Positions 47,630 through 55,564 of a DNA stretch of 64,000 bases are shown here, piece after piece (within the stretch, counting starts at the first letter, position 1; every line of letters begins with the position of its first letter). Source of the stretch: an uncultured Eubacteriales bacterium (GTDB lineage Bacteria > Bacillota > Clostridia > Oscillospirales > CAG-272); the NCBI GenBank assembly GCA_934432675.1, contig CAKRYT010000003.1, positions 62,001 through 126,000 on the forward strand, read 5' to 3'. The notes under the pieces were generated by a model. That model did not search any database and had not been told where the DNA came from. It saw nothing but the letters and a program-made list of their open reading frames with translations. The translations under genes were made by a program, and so were the position numbers.

Positions 47630-48469
47630 TCAGATGTCGCTCTCGCGCGCGTTTTGTGCTTTGGCGCGGAGTTCCGCTTCATACGCTTTTCTCGCCGCTT
47701 TGGGCATGGGGGCGTCCTTATCCCATGGCTGGTACGTTTCACCGCGTTCCGCCAGCCGGGCGGTCATCGTGTCGATGAGCCTGCCACGCACCATTTGGGT
47801 GGTCTCCTCGCGCGAGAGATCCTTGTATTCGTTGTAGGGGATCGGCGGCAGGAAGTGCACCTCGGGGTGCACGCGTGCCAGAATATTATTGCGGTTCATG
47901 GAGCGGTGCGTGTCCACGAGCAGGACGGGCACGATGGGGCACCGCGCCAGATATGCCGAAAAGAAACAGCCGTTGTGGAAGTTCTGGATGCTGTTGCGGT
48001 TGCCGTCGTAGCCCCCCTCGGGAAATACGAGAAAGCGGGCACCGTCGCGCACCTTTTCACCCATAGAGCGGATGATACGCAGTTGCTGGCGCGGGTGTGC
48101 GAGGTCGATATGTTCTCCGTCGAGCAGGGACATCACCTGTCGTACCCCCGGTTTATCCGATTGGTGCGTCTCCATGAGGATCCCGATCGGTGCCGGCATG
48201 GCGCGCATGACGGCGAGGGCGTCGTATTTTCCCTGGTGATTGGCGATGAGCAGATAGCCGCCCTCGTCGTCTGCGGGCAGGTTTTCCACTCCGTAAACGC
48301 GTGGGGCGGTGTTGGTACACACCTCGCAGACGCGCACGAACTTCTTGGCGAGACGAAACCGCTCTTCCATCGTGTAGGCATCACTGTGCGACAACATGTA
48401 TTTCGCCCGGAAAATCAGTAGCAGGAGTGGCAGCCAACCGATGATAAACATGAAGATAAATGCAAACAT
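47630..48469 (-). CDS. 1-acylglycerol-3-phosphate O-acyltransferase-like (PlsC family)
   Basis: 279 residues. N-terminal membrane anchor (FAFIFMFIIGWLPLLLLIF, 2-20). Acyltransferase motifs: NHQGKYD with His78-x4-Asp83, and FPEGGYDG (149-156) for substrate binding, plus IVPVLLVDTHRS (about 179-190). It acylates a glycerophosphate or a related lipid acceptor at the membrane. Length and motifs fit the PlsC family; paralogues differ in acceptor. A conserved-looking Cys-x3-Cys-type patch (CEVCTNTAPRV) precedes the domain. The ribosome site is AAAGGAGCCGACTC. On the minus strand only a -10 element (TATAAT, 48499-48504) is visible upstream, with no clear -35. Confidence 0.87.
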   Translation of the reverse strand: MFAFIFMFIIGWLPLLLLIFRAKYMLSHSDAYTMEERFRLAKKFVRVCEVCTNTAPRVYGVENLPADDEGGYLLIANHQGKYDALAVMRAMPAPIGILMETHQSDKPGVRQVMSLLDGEHIDLAHPRQQLRIIRSMGEKVRDGARFLVFPEGGYDGNRNSIQNFHNGCFFSAYLARCPIVPVLLVDTHRSMNRNNILARVHPEVHFLPPIPYNEYKDLSREETTQMVRGRLIDTMTARLAERGETYQPWDKDAPMPKAARKAYEAELRAKAQNARESDI

Positions 48470-48550
48470 GAGTCGGCTCCTTTCCTGTGATCCCGTACAT
48501 TATAGAAACCGAATGTTAACTTTATATAAACAAATCAGGCATAATTCGCC

Positions 48551-48579
48551 TTGACACGGGGGGAGGAATATGTTAAAAT
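48551..48579 (+). promoter_or_regulatory. sigma-A promoter of the zinc-ribbon gene
   Basis: TTGACA (48551-48556), 17-nt spacer, TAAAAT (48574-48579), about 30 nt before the start. Confidence 0.85.
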
Positions 48580-48608
48580 TTTCGTATCGTGCATGAAGGA
48601 GGGGCCGT

Positions 48609-49127
48609 ATGAACTGCGTCAACTGTAACAGCCGTTTGTTTTTATTCAACGAAACGGAAGAACTGTATCCGGGCTCCGAGCTCGTGTTTTGCTCTTCCTG
48701 TCGGAAAAAGGTCGCGCCGTTTCTCGAAGACCCGAACCGGTATCCTACGCACGCCGAGCATTTGGAGGCGTGGAAACGGGATCTTACCGCCGTCGGCGTG
48801 ACGCCGCGCGGGATGCAGGCATTGTCGGCGTATTGTGCCTATCTGGACCGTATTACGCCGAAACGGCAGGATCCTCCGGAAACGGCCCGCGGGGAGGCAC
48901 AGGTACCTGCCACCCGTCCTGCCGCGCAGACGCCGATTGCCGTTGTCCCCGTCAAAGAGGTGACCGGGAAACTCACGGAACTTTCGGGGCAGGTGGACAC
49001 GCTGCAAGGGAAACTCGTGCGCATGGCGCGCACCGTACGATATGCATTGTGGGCGGCGATCGCCGCCGCCGCCACGGGGCTCGGGAGCCTCATCGCGCTC
49101 GCGGCAAATCTCGCGGGGTGTTCCTGA
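48609..49127 (+). CDS. zinc-ribbon protein with C-terminal membrane segment
   Basis: 172 residues. Starts MNCVNCNSRLFLFNE: Cys3-x2-Cys6 pairs with Cys28 and Cys31 (FCSSCRKK) to form a zinc-ribbon-like site. A helical, Pro/Ala-rich middle follows, then a possible coiled coil (VTGKLTELSGQVDTLQGKLV, about 121-140), and a hydrophobic helix at about 149-169 (AAIAAAATGLGSLIALAANL). The family is unknown to me. Zinc ribbon at the N-terminus with a tail anchor recalls small stress or division-related membrane proteins. It is two nt from the next gene, so the pair is likely to act together. Confidence 0.72.
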   Translation: MNCVNCNSRLFLFNETEELYPGSELVFCSSCRKKVAPFLEDPNRYPTHAEHLEAWKRDLTAVGVTPRGMQALSAYCAYLDRITPKRQDPPETARGEAQVPATRPAAQTPIAVVPVKEVTGKLTELSGQVDTLQGKLVRMARTVRYALWAAIAAAATGLGSLIALAANLAGCS

Positions 49128-49128
49128 T

Positions 49129-49890
49129 ATGAAGTATTTATGCGCGGCGGACCCCGCCGCTTTCGACACGTTTTTGGACGCGCGCCTCGCAGAGCATAAC
49201 GAGCGGGAGCGTAATCCCGCCTACCGCTACGAGCGCGTACCCGCCGACGACGGCATCATTGCGGTGCGTATCTATCGCGGCAGAGACTATGATCTCCTCG
49301 CCGTTATGGAAACGACGGTGGAGGACGGCTATCTTGCCCTCAATGTGCAAATGGAGGATATCCCTGCCTGCGTTTCCCGCCGGGCAGAAAATACGGGCGC
49401 GGCAGACGCGACGGACGATGTGTCCGCAGACGCGACGGATAGCATGACCGACAGCACGACGGACGATGCCGCGGCAGAGACGACGTGGGGTGCCGATCAC
49501 GTTTCGCTCACCGCGAAAATCGCCGCCTACCTGACGAAACTCCTGGTGCTTTCGGCGTTCCTTTGGGGGGCGGTATGGGGCATCTCCTACCTGCTCGGGA
49601 ATCGCAATCCGTGGCTCCCGCTCATTGCCCCCGCCGCCTACCTGTTGTTCTTCGCCGTCACACGGTGCATTCAGTACCGCCCGCGGGACGCGAAAGGTAA
49701 TTTTGCCGCTTTTCTGGAACACGACCTCGCGGCGATCCCCTGCCTTGCAGAGGAGCCGTCGGACGAAGACGGAGAAGACGGAGGGGAAGATACCGCCGAA
49801 ACGGATGCCGAGCGGTCGGGTGACACCGATCGGGGCGGCGGTGAGTCCGCCGGGACGGTACCCGATGACGACGATACGACGGAGGCATGA
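49129..49890 (+). CDS. two-helix membrane protein with acidic low-complexity segments
   Basis: 253 residues. A soluble N-terminal domain (1-85; MKYLCAADPAAFDTFLDARL start), then an Asp/Thr/Ala-rich stretch (about 88-120, DDVSADATDSMTDSTTDDA), membrane segments at about 135-160 and 165-187, and a second acidic tail (about 210-253, EEPSDEDGEDGGEDTAETD). Unknown family. The start at 49129 follows the zinc-ribbon gene by one nt, with no good ribosome site of its own, so coupling is likely. Charged low-complexity segments are shared with several other proteins of this window. Confidence 0.7.
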   Translation: MKYLCAADPAAFDTFLDARLAEHNERERNPAYRYERVPADDGIIAVRIYRGRDYDLLAVMETTVEDGYLALNVQMEDIPACVSRRAENTGAADATDDVSADATDSMTDSTTDDAAAETTWGADHVSLTAKIAAYLTKLLVLSAFLWGAVWGISYLLGNRNPWLPLIAPAAYLLFFAVTRCIQYRPRDAKGNFAAFLEHDLAAIPCLAEEPSDEDGEDGGEDTAETDAERSGDTDRGGGESAGTVPDDDDTTEA

Positions 49891-49916
49891 CCGCCGTTTA
49901 TCCTACCTGAAAACAC

Positions 49917-49956
49917 AAGGCGGAGCCGCAAAACTGCGGCTCCGCCTTGTTCTTTT
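49917..49956. terminator. bidirectional terminator
   Basis: Perfect 14-bp stem AAGGCGGAGCCGCA (49917-49930) with TGCGGCTCCGCCTT (49935-49948), AAAC loop, then GTTCTTTTG. Separates convergent gene pairs. Confidence 0.9.
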
Positions 49957-49963
49957 GATGCAT

Positions 49964-50362
49964 TTACGCCTCTTTGTAAAGGACGAAGGCGAGGATCGCC
50001 TGCACCAGCATTGAGGTCTGAATGTTGATGAAGGGAAATTCTTTTTTCGGTGTCTGCATGAGCCCCATGATGAAGTAGGCGGCGGAGAGGATAAAGACGA
50101 TGATGGCGAGGACGCGGATGGCGCGCCGCTGCGGGCGGGGCAGGAGCCCGAGGATGCCGGCGACAAGCATCGCCACGGCGAGGAACGCCCCGGTCAGCGT
50201 GGAGAGCCAGCCTGCAAAGGTCGGGTTGTCGAACAGGACTTTGAACGAGTTGATGAGGGAGTTCCACACGGTATCGAACGCAAGCAGGATAAATGCAATG
50301 CAGATGAGGATGCCGATCAGGGACAGGGCGCGGGAGGAACGGGTGGTTTTTTCATTGGACAT
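49964..50362 (-). CDS. four-helix membrane protein, unknown
   Basis: 132 residues with hydrophobic segments at about 13-31, 48-69, 80-103 and 112-130. No catalytic motif seen and no family recognised. The basic N-terminus (MSNEKTTRSSRAL) suggests cytoplasmic positioning by the positive-inside rule. GAAAGGAATTAAACC precedes the start. It follows the next minus-strand gene by 33 nt, so the two membrane proteins are probably one operon. Confidence 0.65.
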   Translation of the reverse strand: MSNEKTTRSSRALSLIGILICIAFILLAFDTVWNSLINSFKVLFDNPTFAGWLSTLTGAFLAVAMLVAGILGLLPRPQRRAIRVLAIIVFILSAAYFIMGLMQTPKKEFPFINIQTSMLVQAILAFVLYKEA

Positions 50363-50395
50363 GGTTTAATTCCTTTCTTGTTTAACGGGTGTCAT

Positions 50396-51097
50396 TCATG
50401 TTTCGTCGAGAAAACGGCGACGGGTTTCCCCGGCGAGCAGATAAGAGACAAAACCGACGAGGAAGAGCATTGCAAAGTCGAGGACGATACCGAGGATCTC
50501 GGAGGTGCGGAGGAGCCAGAAATACTCGTTGCCGAACCGGATGGTCGTGACCAGTTGCGAGACGAAGGAGCGCAGGGTCATGAGGGAAACGAAGAGGAGC
50601 GTCGCCGCCGTCAGGTCGTTGCCGTGGATGGTGAAGGCACCGGCGTAGGGCGGGGCGGGCGGACGCCGCGAGAGAAAAATGTAATAGGAGAAACCGAAGG
50701 CGAGCAGGATGAGCCCCCCCTCGACGAGTGCCGTCCCGAGGAGTGACTGTCGAAGGGCAAGGAGCAGACAGCCGCTGACCCGCAGGGACCCCGTGAGCAA
50801 CTGCTCGAAAAAGCACCCGAAAAAGTCTTTTACGGTCATGGCGGCGATCAGCACGCCGACGAGCCCGACGGCGCGCCCGATACCGCGATGCGTCGCGCGC
50901 CACAGCGCGATGACCACGAAAACGGCAACGACGGATGCGTGCAGGAAGTTCGCCAGATATTCAAGCACCGGGTACAGATAATTCTGCCGCACGCGTAAGG
51001 CGTACGCGGCGGGGAACGACAGTGCGATGAGCACCTCGACACCGATGAGCGCGAGCAGGAGCCTCCATGGCGTCTCTTTGGCTTTCCGTATGGTCAC
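50396..51097 (-). CDS. six-helix membrane protein, unknown
   Basis: 233 residues from a GTG start. Hydrophobic segments at about 13-33, 52-70, 76-95, 120-140, 160-180 and 205-225. No motif recognised. The start is well supported: AAAGGAGG lies seven bases upstream of the GTG. On the minus strand TAAAAT (51127-51132) is the only promoter-like element upstream, with no clear -35. Divergent from the M14 peptidase gene. Confidence 0.65.
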   Translation of the reverse strand: MTIRKAKETPWRLLLALIGVEVLIALSFPAAYALRVRQNYLYPVLEYLANFLHASVVAVFVVIALWRATHRGIGRAVGLVGVLIAAMTVKDFFGCFFEQLLTGSLRVSGCLLLALRQSLLGTALVEGGLILLAFGFSYYIFLSRRPPAPPYAGAFTIHGNDLTAATLLFVSLMTLRSFVSQLVTTIRFGNEYFWLLRTSEILGIVLDFAMLFLVGFVSYLLAGETRRRFLDET

Positions 51098-51215
51098 AGA
51101 GAAACCTCCTTTCGATGAACAGCCCTATTTTATCACATCCGGGCGCACTTTGGTAGTAGATACGGAAAACTTTTTTCGGTCTTTCGCATACATTGCTCCG
51201 TGAGGAGGGAGACGA

Positions 51216-52082
51216 ATGGATTTGTTTTGGCAGACGCAGATGACACGACGGGGGCAGGAGCGGCTCCGCCGCGAGGTCGGCATCCGTACGAAAGACACGA
51301 CCTGGTTCCCTTTCGGCAAGAGTATCCTCGGGGAGCCGCTCCAGTGCGCGAGGTGCGGGCAGGGAAGTCCCACCATGCTGTTTGTGGGCGTGCACCATGG
51401 CATGGAGCACCTGACGGGTAACCTGCTCTACGCCTTCCTCGCGTCGGATCGGTTGCCGCCGGGGACCTACTACGTGGTGCCCTGCCTCAATCCCGACGGC
51501 GCGGCACTGGAAATCGGCGGGTGGGACCCCGCCTCGCTCCTCGCGGACCGGCAACTCCGCATGAACGGCGGGAGCCGCGATTTTTCCCACTGGCAGGCAA
51601 ATGCGCGCGGGGTGGATCTCAACCACAACTATCCCGCGGGATTTGCCGCATACCGCACCGTCGAGCGTGCGCTCGGCATCGAGGGCGGCGCACCCACACG
51701 ATACAGCGGGGAATATCCGCTCTCCGAGCCGGAAACGCAGGCACTGATGGGGCTCATCGACATCCTTGCCCCCGATGCGGTGCTCACCCTCCATACGCAG
51801 GGGCGCGAACTTTTCTGGGGTGCCGAGCCCCCTCGCCGCACGCGCCTTTGGGGTAGGCTCCTTGCCCGTCGGGTCGGTTATCGTATCGGTGCCCCCACCG
51901 GCGCGGCGGCATACGGGGGACTCACGGATACGCTCGCGGAGAGGGAAATCCCCGCACTGACGGTCGAATGCGGCTCCGGAGTCAATCCCTTGCCGTTTCA
52001 AAGCCTGCCTGCACTCTGGCAGGAGGTGGCACCGCTCCTTATGCACGCCGCCGGGTGTCTTGAATATGTGAACAAATTGTAA
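51216..52082 (+). CDS. M14-family zinc carboxypeptidase (gamma-glutamyl-DAP peptidase-like)
   Basis: 288 residues, no signal peptide. Zinc ligands by family: HHGMEH (60-65) supplying His and Glu, LTLHTQGRE (about 191-199) supplying the second His. CLNPDGA (about 90-96), ARGVDLNHNYPAGF (about 129-142) and TVECGSG with the catalytic Glu (about 248-254) are conserved. Related enzymes cut the L-Ala-gamma-D-Glu/DAP bonds of muropeptides, and some act in sporulation or wall recycling. Without a signal peptide a cytoplasmic recycling role is more likely. Starts after GAGGAGGGAGACGA. Substrate is inferred from the family only. Confidence 0.86.
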   Translation: MDLFWQTQMTRRGQERLRREVGIRTKDTTWFPFGKSILGEPLQCARCGQGSPTMLFVGVHHGMEHLTGNLLYAFLASDRLPPGTYYVVPCLNPDGAALEIGGWDPASLLADRQLRMNGGSRDFSHWQANARGVDLNHNYPAGFAAYRTVERALGIEGGAPTRYSGEYPLSEPETQALMGLIDILAPDAVLTLHTQGRELFWGAEPPRRTRLWGRLLARRVGYRIGAPTGAAAYGGLTDTLAEREIPALTVECGSGVNPLPFQSLPALWQEVAPLLMHAAGCLEYVNKL

Positions 52083-52108
52083 AAAAATCGCTTTAAGAAA
52101 AGAAGTGC

Positions 52109-52138
52109 TTGCGAAAGGCATCGATCCTATTATATAAT
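52109..52138 (+). promoter_or_regulatory. sigma-A promoter of rpsB-tsf
   Basis: TTGCGA (52109-52114), 18-nt spacer, TATAAT (52133-52138). Leader of about 120 nt to rpsB. Confidence 0.78.
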
Positions 52139-52175
52139 ACCTATATCTGTGCGCAAGCGCGGAAATTTATTGACA

Positions 52176-52236
52176 CACAGAGCGGATAGCCGTGCCGGTG
52201 CTCACCCCCGGGTGGGTGGTGCGGGTTTACTCTGTG
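52176..52236 (+). promoter_or_regulatory. structured rpsB leader
   Basis: CACAGAG (52176-52182) pairs with CTCTGTG (52230-52236), enclosing an inner hairpin around CACCC/GGGTG (52203-52214). It lies between promoter and rpsB. S2 is an autogenous regulator in some bacteria, so an S2-binding leader is plausible, but I cannot match a known consensus by eye. Confidence 0.45.
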
Positions 52237-52263
52237 AAGGACAACCAATCAGGAGGACATCCC

Positions 52264-53019
52264 ATGTTCAGCATCACCATTAAGCAGCTGCTCGAAGCAG
52301 GCGTCCACTTCGGTCACCCGACCAAGAAGTGGAATCCGAAGATGGCGGAGTATATCTTCACCCATCGTAACGGCATCCACATCGTGGATCTGCAAAAGAC
52401 CGTCAAGAAGTTTGAGGAGGCCTGCACCTATGTGCGTTACCTCTCCGAAGCGGGCGGCACCATTCTCTTCATCGGCACCAAGAAACAGGCGACCGATACC
52501 ATCAAGGACGAGGCTACCAAGTGCGGTATGTACTACGTCAACGTGCGTTGGCCCGGCGGGATGCTGACCAACTTCAAGACCATCCGTAAGAGCATCGCTC
52601 GTCTCAAAGAACTCGAACGTATGCAGGAGGACGGCACCTTCAACCTGCTCCCCAAGAAGGAAGTGGCGAAGAAACTGAAAGAGATCGACGACCTCGAAAA
52701 GAACTACGGCGGTATCAAGAACATGGAGACCCTGCCGGACGCTGTTTTCGTTGTCGATACGCATAAGGAACACAACGCGATCCTCGAAGCCAAGAAGCTC
52801 GGGATCCCGGTCATTGCCATCGTGGATACCAACTGCGATCCCGATGATGCCGATTATATCATCCCGGGTAACGACGACGCTATCCGTGCGATCAAACTCA
52901 TCACCGGTGCGATTGCCGATGCCGTGATCGAGGGCAGAGGCGGCGAGACGAACGAGACCGCCGAGACCAAGGCAGAGGAAAAGACCGAGGAAGCAGCCGC
53001 AGAGGCAGCTGCCGAATAA
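52264..53019 (+). CDS. rpsB: 30S ribosomal protein S2
   Basis: 251 residues. FSITIKQLLEAGVHFGHPTKKWNPKM (2-27), RNGIHIVDLQKT (about 35-46), VRWPGGMLTNFKTI (about 95-108) and AIVDTNCDPDDADYIIPGNDDAIRAI (about 179-204) are S2 hallmarks. A C-terminal Glu/Ala/Thr-rich tail (ETNETAETKAEEKTEE) extends it beyond the E. coli length. The start at 52264 follows CAGGAGGACATCCC. The standard rpsB-tsf-pyrH-frr order follows. Confidence 0.98.
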   Translation: MFSITIKQLLEAGVHFGHPTKKWNPKMAEYIFTHRNGIHIVDLQKTVKKFEEACTYVRYLSEAGGTILFIGTKKQATDTIKDEATKCGMYYVNVRWPGGMLTNFKTIRKSIARLKELERMQEDGTFNLLPKKEVAKKLKEIDDLEKNYGGIKNMETLPDAVFVVDTHKEHNAILEAKKLGIPVIAIVDTNCDPDDADYIIPGNDDAIRAIKLITGAIADAVIEGRGGETNETAETKAEEKTEEAAAEAAAE

Positions 53020-53037
53020 ATTAAGGAGGATCGAACG

Positions 53038-53964
53038 ATGGCGAACATTTCCGCAAAAGACGTAGCCGAACTCCGCAAACAGACCGGTTGCGGCATGATG
53101 GACTGCAAGAACGCACTGGTCGAGGCCGACGGTGATTTTGATGCCGCGATCAAAGTGCTTCGTGAAAAGGGCATGGCGGCGACCGCGAAGAAGGCAGGCA
53201 GAATTGCCGCCGAGGGTATCGTCGCAATTAAGACTGTAAACGGTGTGACCGCGATGGTGGAGGTCAACTCCGAGACCGACTTCGTGGCGAAGAACGCCTC
53301 TTTCCAGGAATTTGTTTCCGGCATTCTGGATGCCATCCTCACAAACAAGCCCGCCGATGTGGATGCTCTCATGAACTGCGCCTACAACGCCGAGAACACC
53401 GTGATGGCAGAACTCCAAGAGAAGACCTACACGATCGGCGAGAAACTCAGCATCCGCCGTTTCGTCATTGTGGACGGCGTGGTTTCCACCTATATCCACG
53501 GCATGGGCAACACCGGCGTTATCGTCAAGTTTGATACCGACGCCGCGACTGCCGAGAAACCGGAGTTCAAGGAATTTGCCAAGAACATCGCCCTCCAAGT
53601 TGCCGCTTACAACATTCCTTACCTTGCCACCGAGGACGTCCCCGCGTCTGTCCTCGCCGAGGAGAAGGAAATCATCATGACGCAGATGAAGGCGGATCCC
53701 AAGATGGCGAATAAGCCGGAGAAGGTGCTGGAAGGCATCGTGACCGGTAAACTCAAAAAGTACTATGAGAACAACTGCGTGCTGGAACAGGCGTATGTCA
53801 AGGATGACAGCATGACGGTCGCACAGTATGTCGCCAAGACGGCGAAGGAACTCGGTGCCACCATCAAGGTGCTCGCGTTCTATCGTTACGAGAAGGGCGA
53901 GGGTATTCAGAAGCGTGAGGACGACCTGGCGGCAGAAGTCGCGAAGATGGTCTCCGGTAACTGA
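53038..53964 (+). CDS. tsf: elongation factor Ts
   Basis: 308 residues. Nucleotide-exchange factor for EF-Tu. ISAKDVAELRKQTGCGMMDCKNALVEADGD (3-32) is the conserved N-terminal domain and VNSETDFVAKNASFQEFV (about 79-96) contains the TDFV motif that contacts EF-Tu. The C-terminal VAQYVAKTAKELGATIKVLAFYRYEKGEG region is typical. It follows rpsB by 18 nt with AAGGAGGATCGAACG before the ATG, one operon. Confidence 0.98.
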   Translation: MANISAKDVAELRKQTGCGMMDCKNALVEADGDFDAAIKVLREKGMAATAKKAGRIAAEGIVAIKTVNGVTAMVEVNSETDFVAKNASFQEFVSGILDAILTNKPADVDALMNCAYNAENTVMAELQEKTYTIGEKLSIRRFVIVDGVVSTYIHGMGNTGVIVKFDTDAATAEKPEFKEFAKNIALQVAAYNIPYLATEDVPASVLAEEKEIIMTQMKADPKMANKPEKVLEGIVTGKLKKYYENNCVLEQAYVKDDSMTVAQYVAKTAKELGATIKVLAFYRYEKGEGIQKREDDLAAEVAKMVSGN

Positions 53965-54088
53965 TCCCGGTAAAAGGTCTATCACAGGGGAGAGAGACGA
54001 TTTTGTCTCTCTCCCTTTCTGCGTCCCGTTTGCGTCGGCTACTCCCTCCCCGCCCCAGAGAAGACTTGTTTCACGTTCGCTGCTTTTC

Positions 54089-54130
54089 ACGGGGAGGAGC
54101 CCGAAAAATGCGGCTCCTCCCCGTTCTTTC
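54089..54130 (+). terminator. intrinsic terminator after tsf
   Basis: Stem ACGGGGAGGAGCC (54089-54101) with GGCTCCTCCCCGT (54112-54124), then TCTTTC. Nearly identical arms to those after deoB. Confidence 0.88.
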
Positions 54131-54175
54131 GGCCATTGCGCTCCCACGCGCACGCGTAGGCGGGCGAAAAAAGTG

Positions 54176-54204
54176 TTTACAAGGGGGCACTTTTGTTGTA
54201 TGAT
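54176..54204 (+). promoter_or_regulatory. sigma-A promoter of pyrH and downstream genes
   Basis: TTTACA (54176-54181), 17-nt spacer, TATGAT (54199-54204), 36 nt before pyrH. Confidence 0.72.
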
Positions 54205-54239
54205 AAAGGGGAAAATAAAGAAATACGGAGACCGCTTGT

Positions 54240-54944
54240 ATGGCAAATTATCAGCGCGTACTACTGAAACTGTCGGGGGAGGCACTCGCCGCCGACGGAA
54301 AGGGGATTTACGACCACGCGTTCCTCGAAAGAATCGCGGGGGTCATCAAGAAGTGCGTCGATGACGGTGCCGAGGTCGCCGTCATGGTCGGCGCGGGCAA
54401 TATCTGGCGCGGTCGTCAGGGCGTCGATATGGATCGCGGCACGGCAGACTCGATGGGGATGCTCGCCACCTGTATCAACGCACTCATGCTCAAAGACACG
54501 TTTTGCCGCGCCGGGCTGGACGCTGTGGTACTTACTTCGGTGGAGATGCCGCAGTTTGCGGAGCAGTACACTTCCTACCGCGCGAAAGAGTACCTTGCCG
54601 CTGGCAGGGTGATCGTGTTCGGCGGGGGGATCGGCCTCCCGTTCTTCTCGACCGACACCGCCGCCGCCATGCGTGCCGCGGAGATCGGCGCGGACATTAT
54701 GCTCATGGCGAAGAACATAGACGGCGTTTACACCGATGATCCGAAGACCAATCCCGCCGCCGTGAAACTCGATACCATCTCCTGCCGCGACATCCTGAAA
54801 GACGGACTGCGCGCGATCGACTCGACCGCCGCCGCCCTCTCGATGGATACGAAGATCCCGGTACTGGTCTTCGGCCTCGACGACCCGGAGAACATTCTGC
54901 GCGCCGTCCGCGGTGAGAAGATCGGCACTGTCATCACCTGTTGA
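54240..54944 (+). CDS. pyrH: UMP kinase
   Basis: Phosphorylates UMP to UDP for RNA and for UDP-sugar synthesis. 234 residues of the amino-acid kinase fold: RVLLKLSGEALA (5-16), VAVMVGAGNIWRGRQG (about 45-60), DSMGMLATCINALML, the GGGIGLPFFSTDTAA block (about 127-141), KNIDGVYTDDPKTNP (about 159-173). All family motifs intact. It starts a new transcription unit behind its own promoter, followed at 48 nt by frr. Confidence 0.97.
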   Translation: MANYQRVLLKLSGEALAADGKGIYDHAFLERIAGVIKKCVDDGAEVAVMVGAGNIWRGRQGVDMDRGTADSMGMLATCINALMLKDTFCRAGLDAVVLTSVEMPQFAEQYTSYRAKEYLAAGRVIVFGGGIGLPFFSTDTAAAMRAAEIGADIMLMAKNIDGVYTDDPKTNPAAVKLDTISCRDILKDGLRAIDSTAAALSMDTKIPVLVFGLDDPENILRAVRGEKIGTVITC

Positions 54945-54992
54945 TTCCGGGCATCCGCCCGCCGACATTTTACGATACGTAAGGAGAAAAAC

Positions 54993-55547
54993 ATGAAACT
55001 CGATACCAAGAAGTACGAAGAGAAAATGCAGAAGACCATCGACACCCTGACCGCCGACCTCGCCACCATGCGCGTCGGTAAGGCGAACCCCGAGGTGCTC
55101 TCCAAGATCACCTTTGAGTACTACGGTGCTCCCACTCCGCTTATGACGATGGCGTCCGTCGCCGTCTCCGATGCGCGCACGCTGGTCATCACCCCCTACG
55201 ACAAGTCCACGCTCAAAGAGATGGATCGTGCGATCCAGACCTCCGATCTCGGCATCCACCCGCAGAATGACGGGTCCGTTTTGCGCCTGACGTTCCCCCC
55301 GATGACGGAGGATCGCCGCCGCGAGATGACCAAGCAGGTCGCGCAGAAGGGCGAGAATGCCAAGGTCGCGATCCGCAACATCCGCCGTGAGGCAAACGAC
55401 GCCGTCAAGGAGCAGAAGAAGAATAGTGAGATGACCGAGGACGAGGCGAAGGTCTCCGATAAAGAGATCCAGGACCTGACCGATCGTTACATCAAGAAGA
55501 TCGAGGCGGTCGTCGATGCCAAGGATAAGGAAATGATGACCATCTGA
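54993..55547 (+). CDS. frr: ribosome recycling factor
   Basis: 184 residues. Splits post-termination ribosomes with EF-G. MRVGKANPEVLSKITFEYYGAPTPL (about 26-50) with the conserved Arg/Gly turn, ISPYD-like VITPYDKSTLKEMDRAI, GSVLRLTFPPMTEDRRREM (about 92-110) and the long C-terminal helix hairpin (AVKEQKKNSEMTEDEAKVSD) are canonical. Site AAGGAGAAAAAC. Followed 17 nt later by uppS. Confidence 0.98.
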   Translation: MKLDTKKYEEKMQKTIDTLTADLATMRVGKANPEVLSKITFEYYGAPTPLMTMASVAVSDARTLVITPYDKSTLKEMDRAIQTSDLGIHPQNDGSVLRLTFPPMTEDRRREMTKQVAQKGENAKVAIRNIRREANDAVKEQKKNSEMTEDEAKVSDKEIQDLTDRYIKKIEAVVDAKDKEMMTI

Positions 55548-55564
55548 CACCGGAGGGTGATATT

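Noticed and set aside
52170..52200. Second promoter from TTGACA at about 52170
   Set aside because: No -10 element at an acceptable distance; the hexamer lies within the leader stem.
52249..54285. Minus-strand open frame of 678 codons opposite rpsB-tsf
   Set aside because: Antisense of two certain genes and crosses their intergenic region; no ribosome site or motif.
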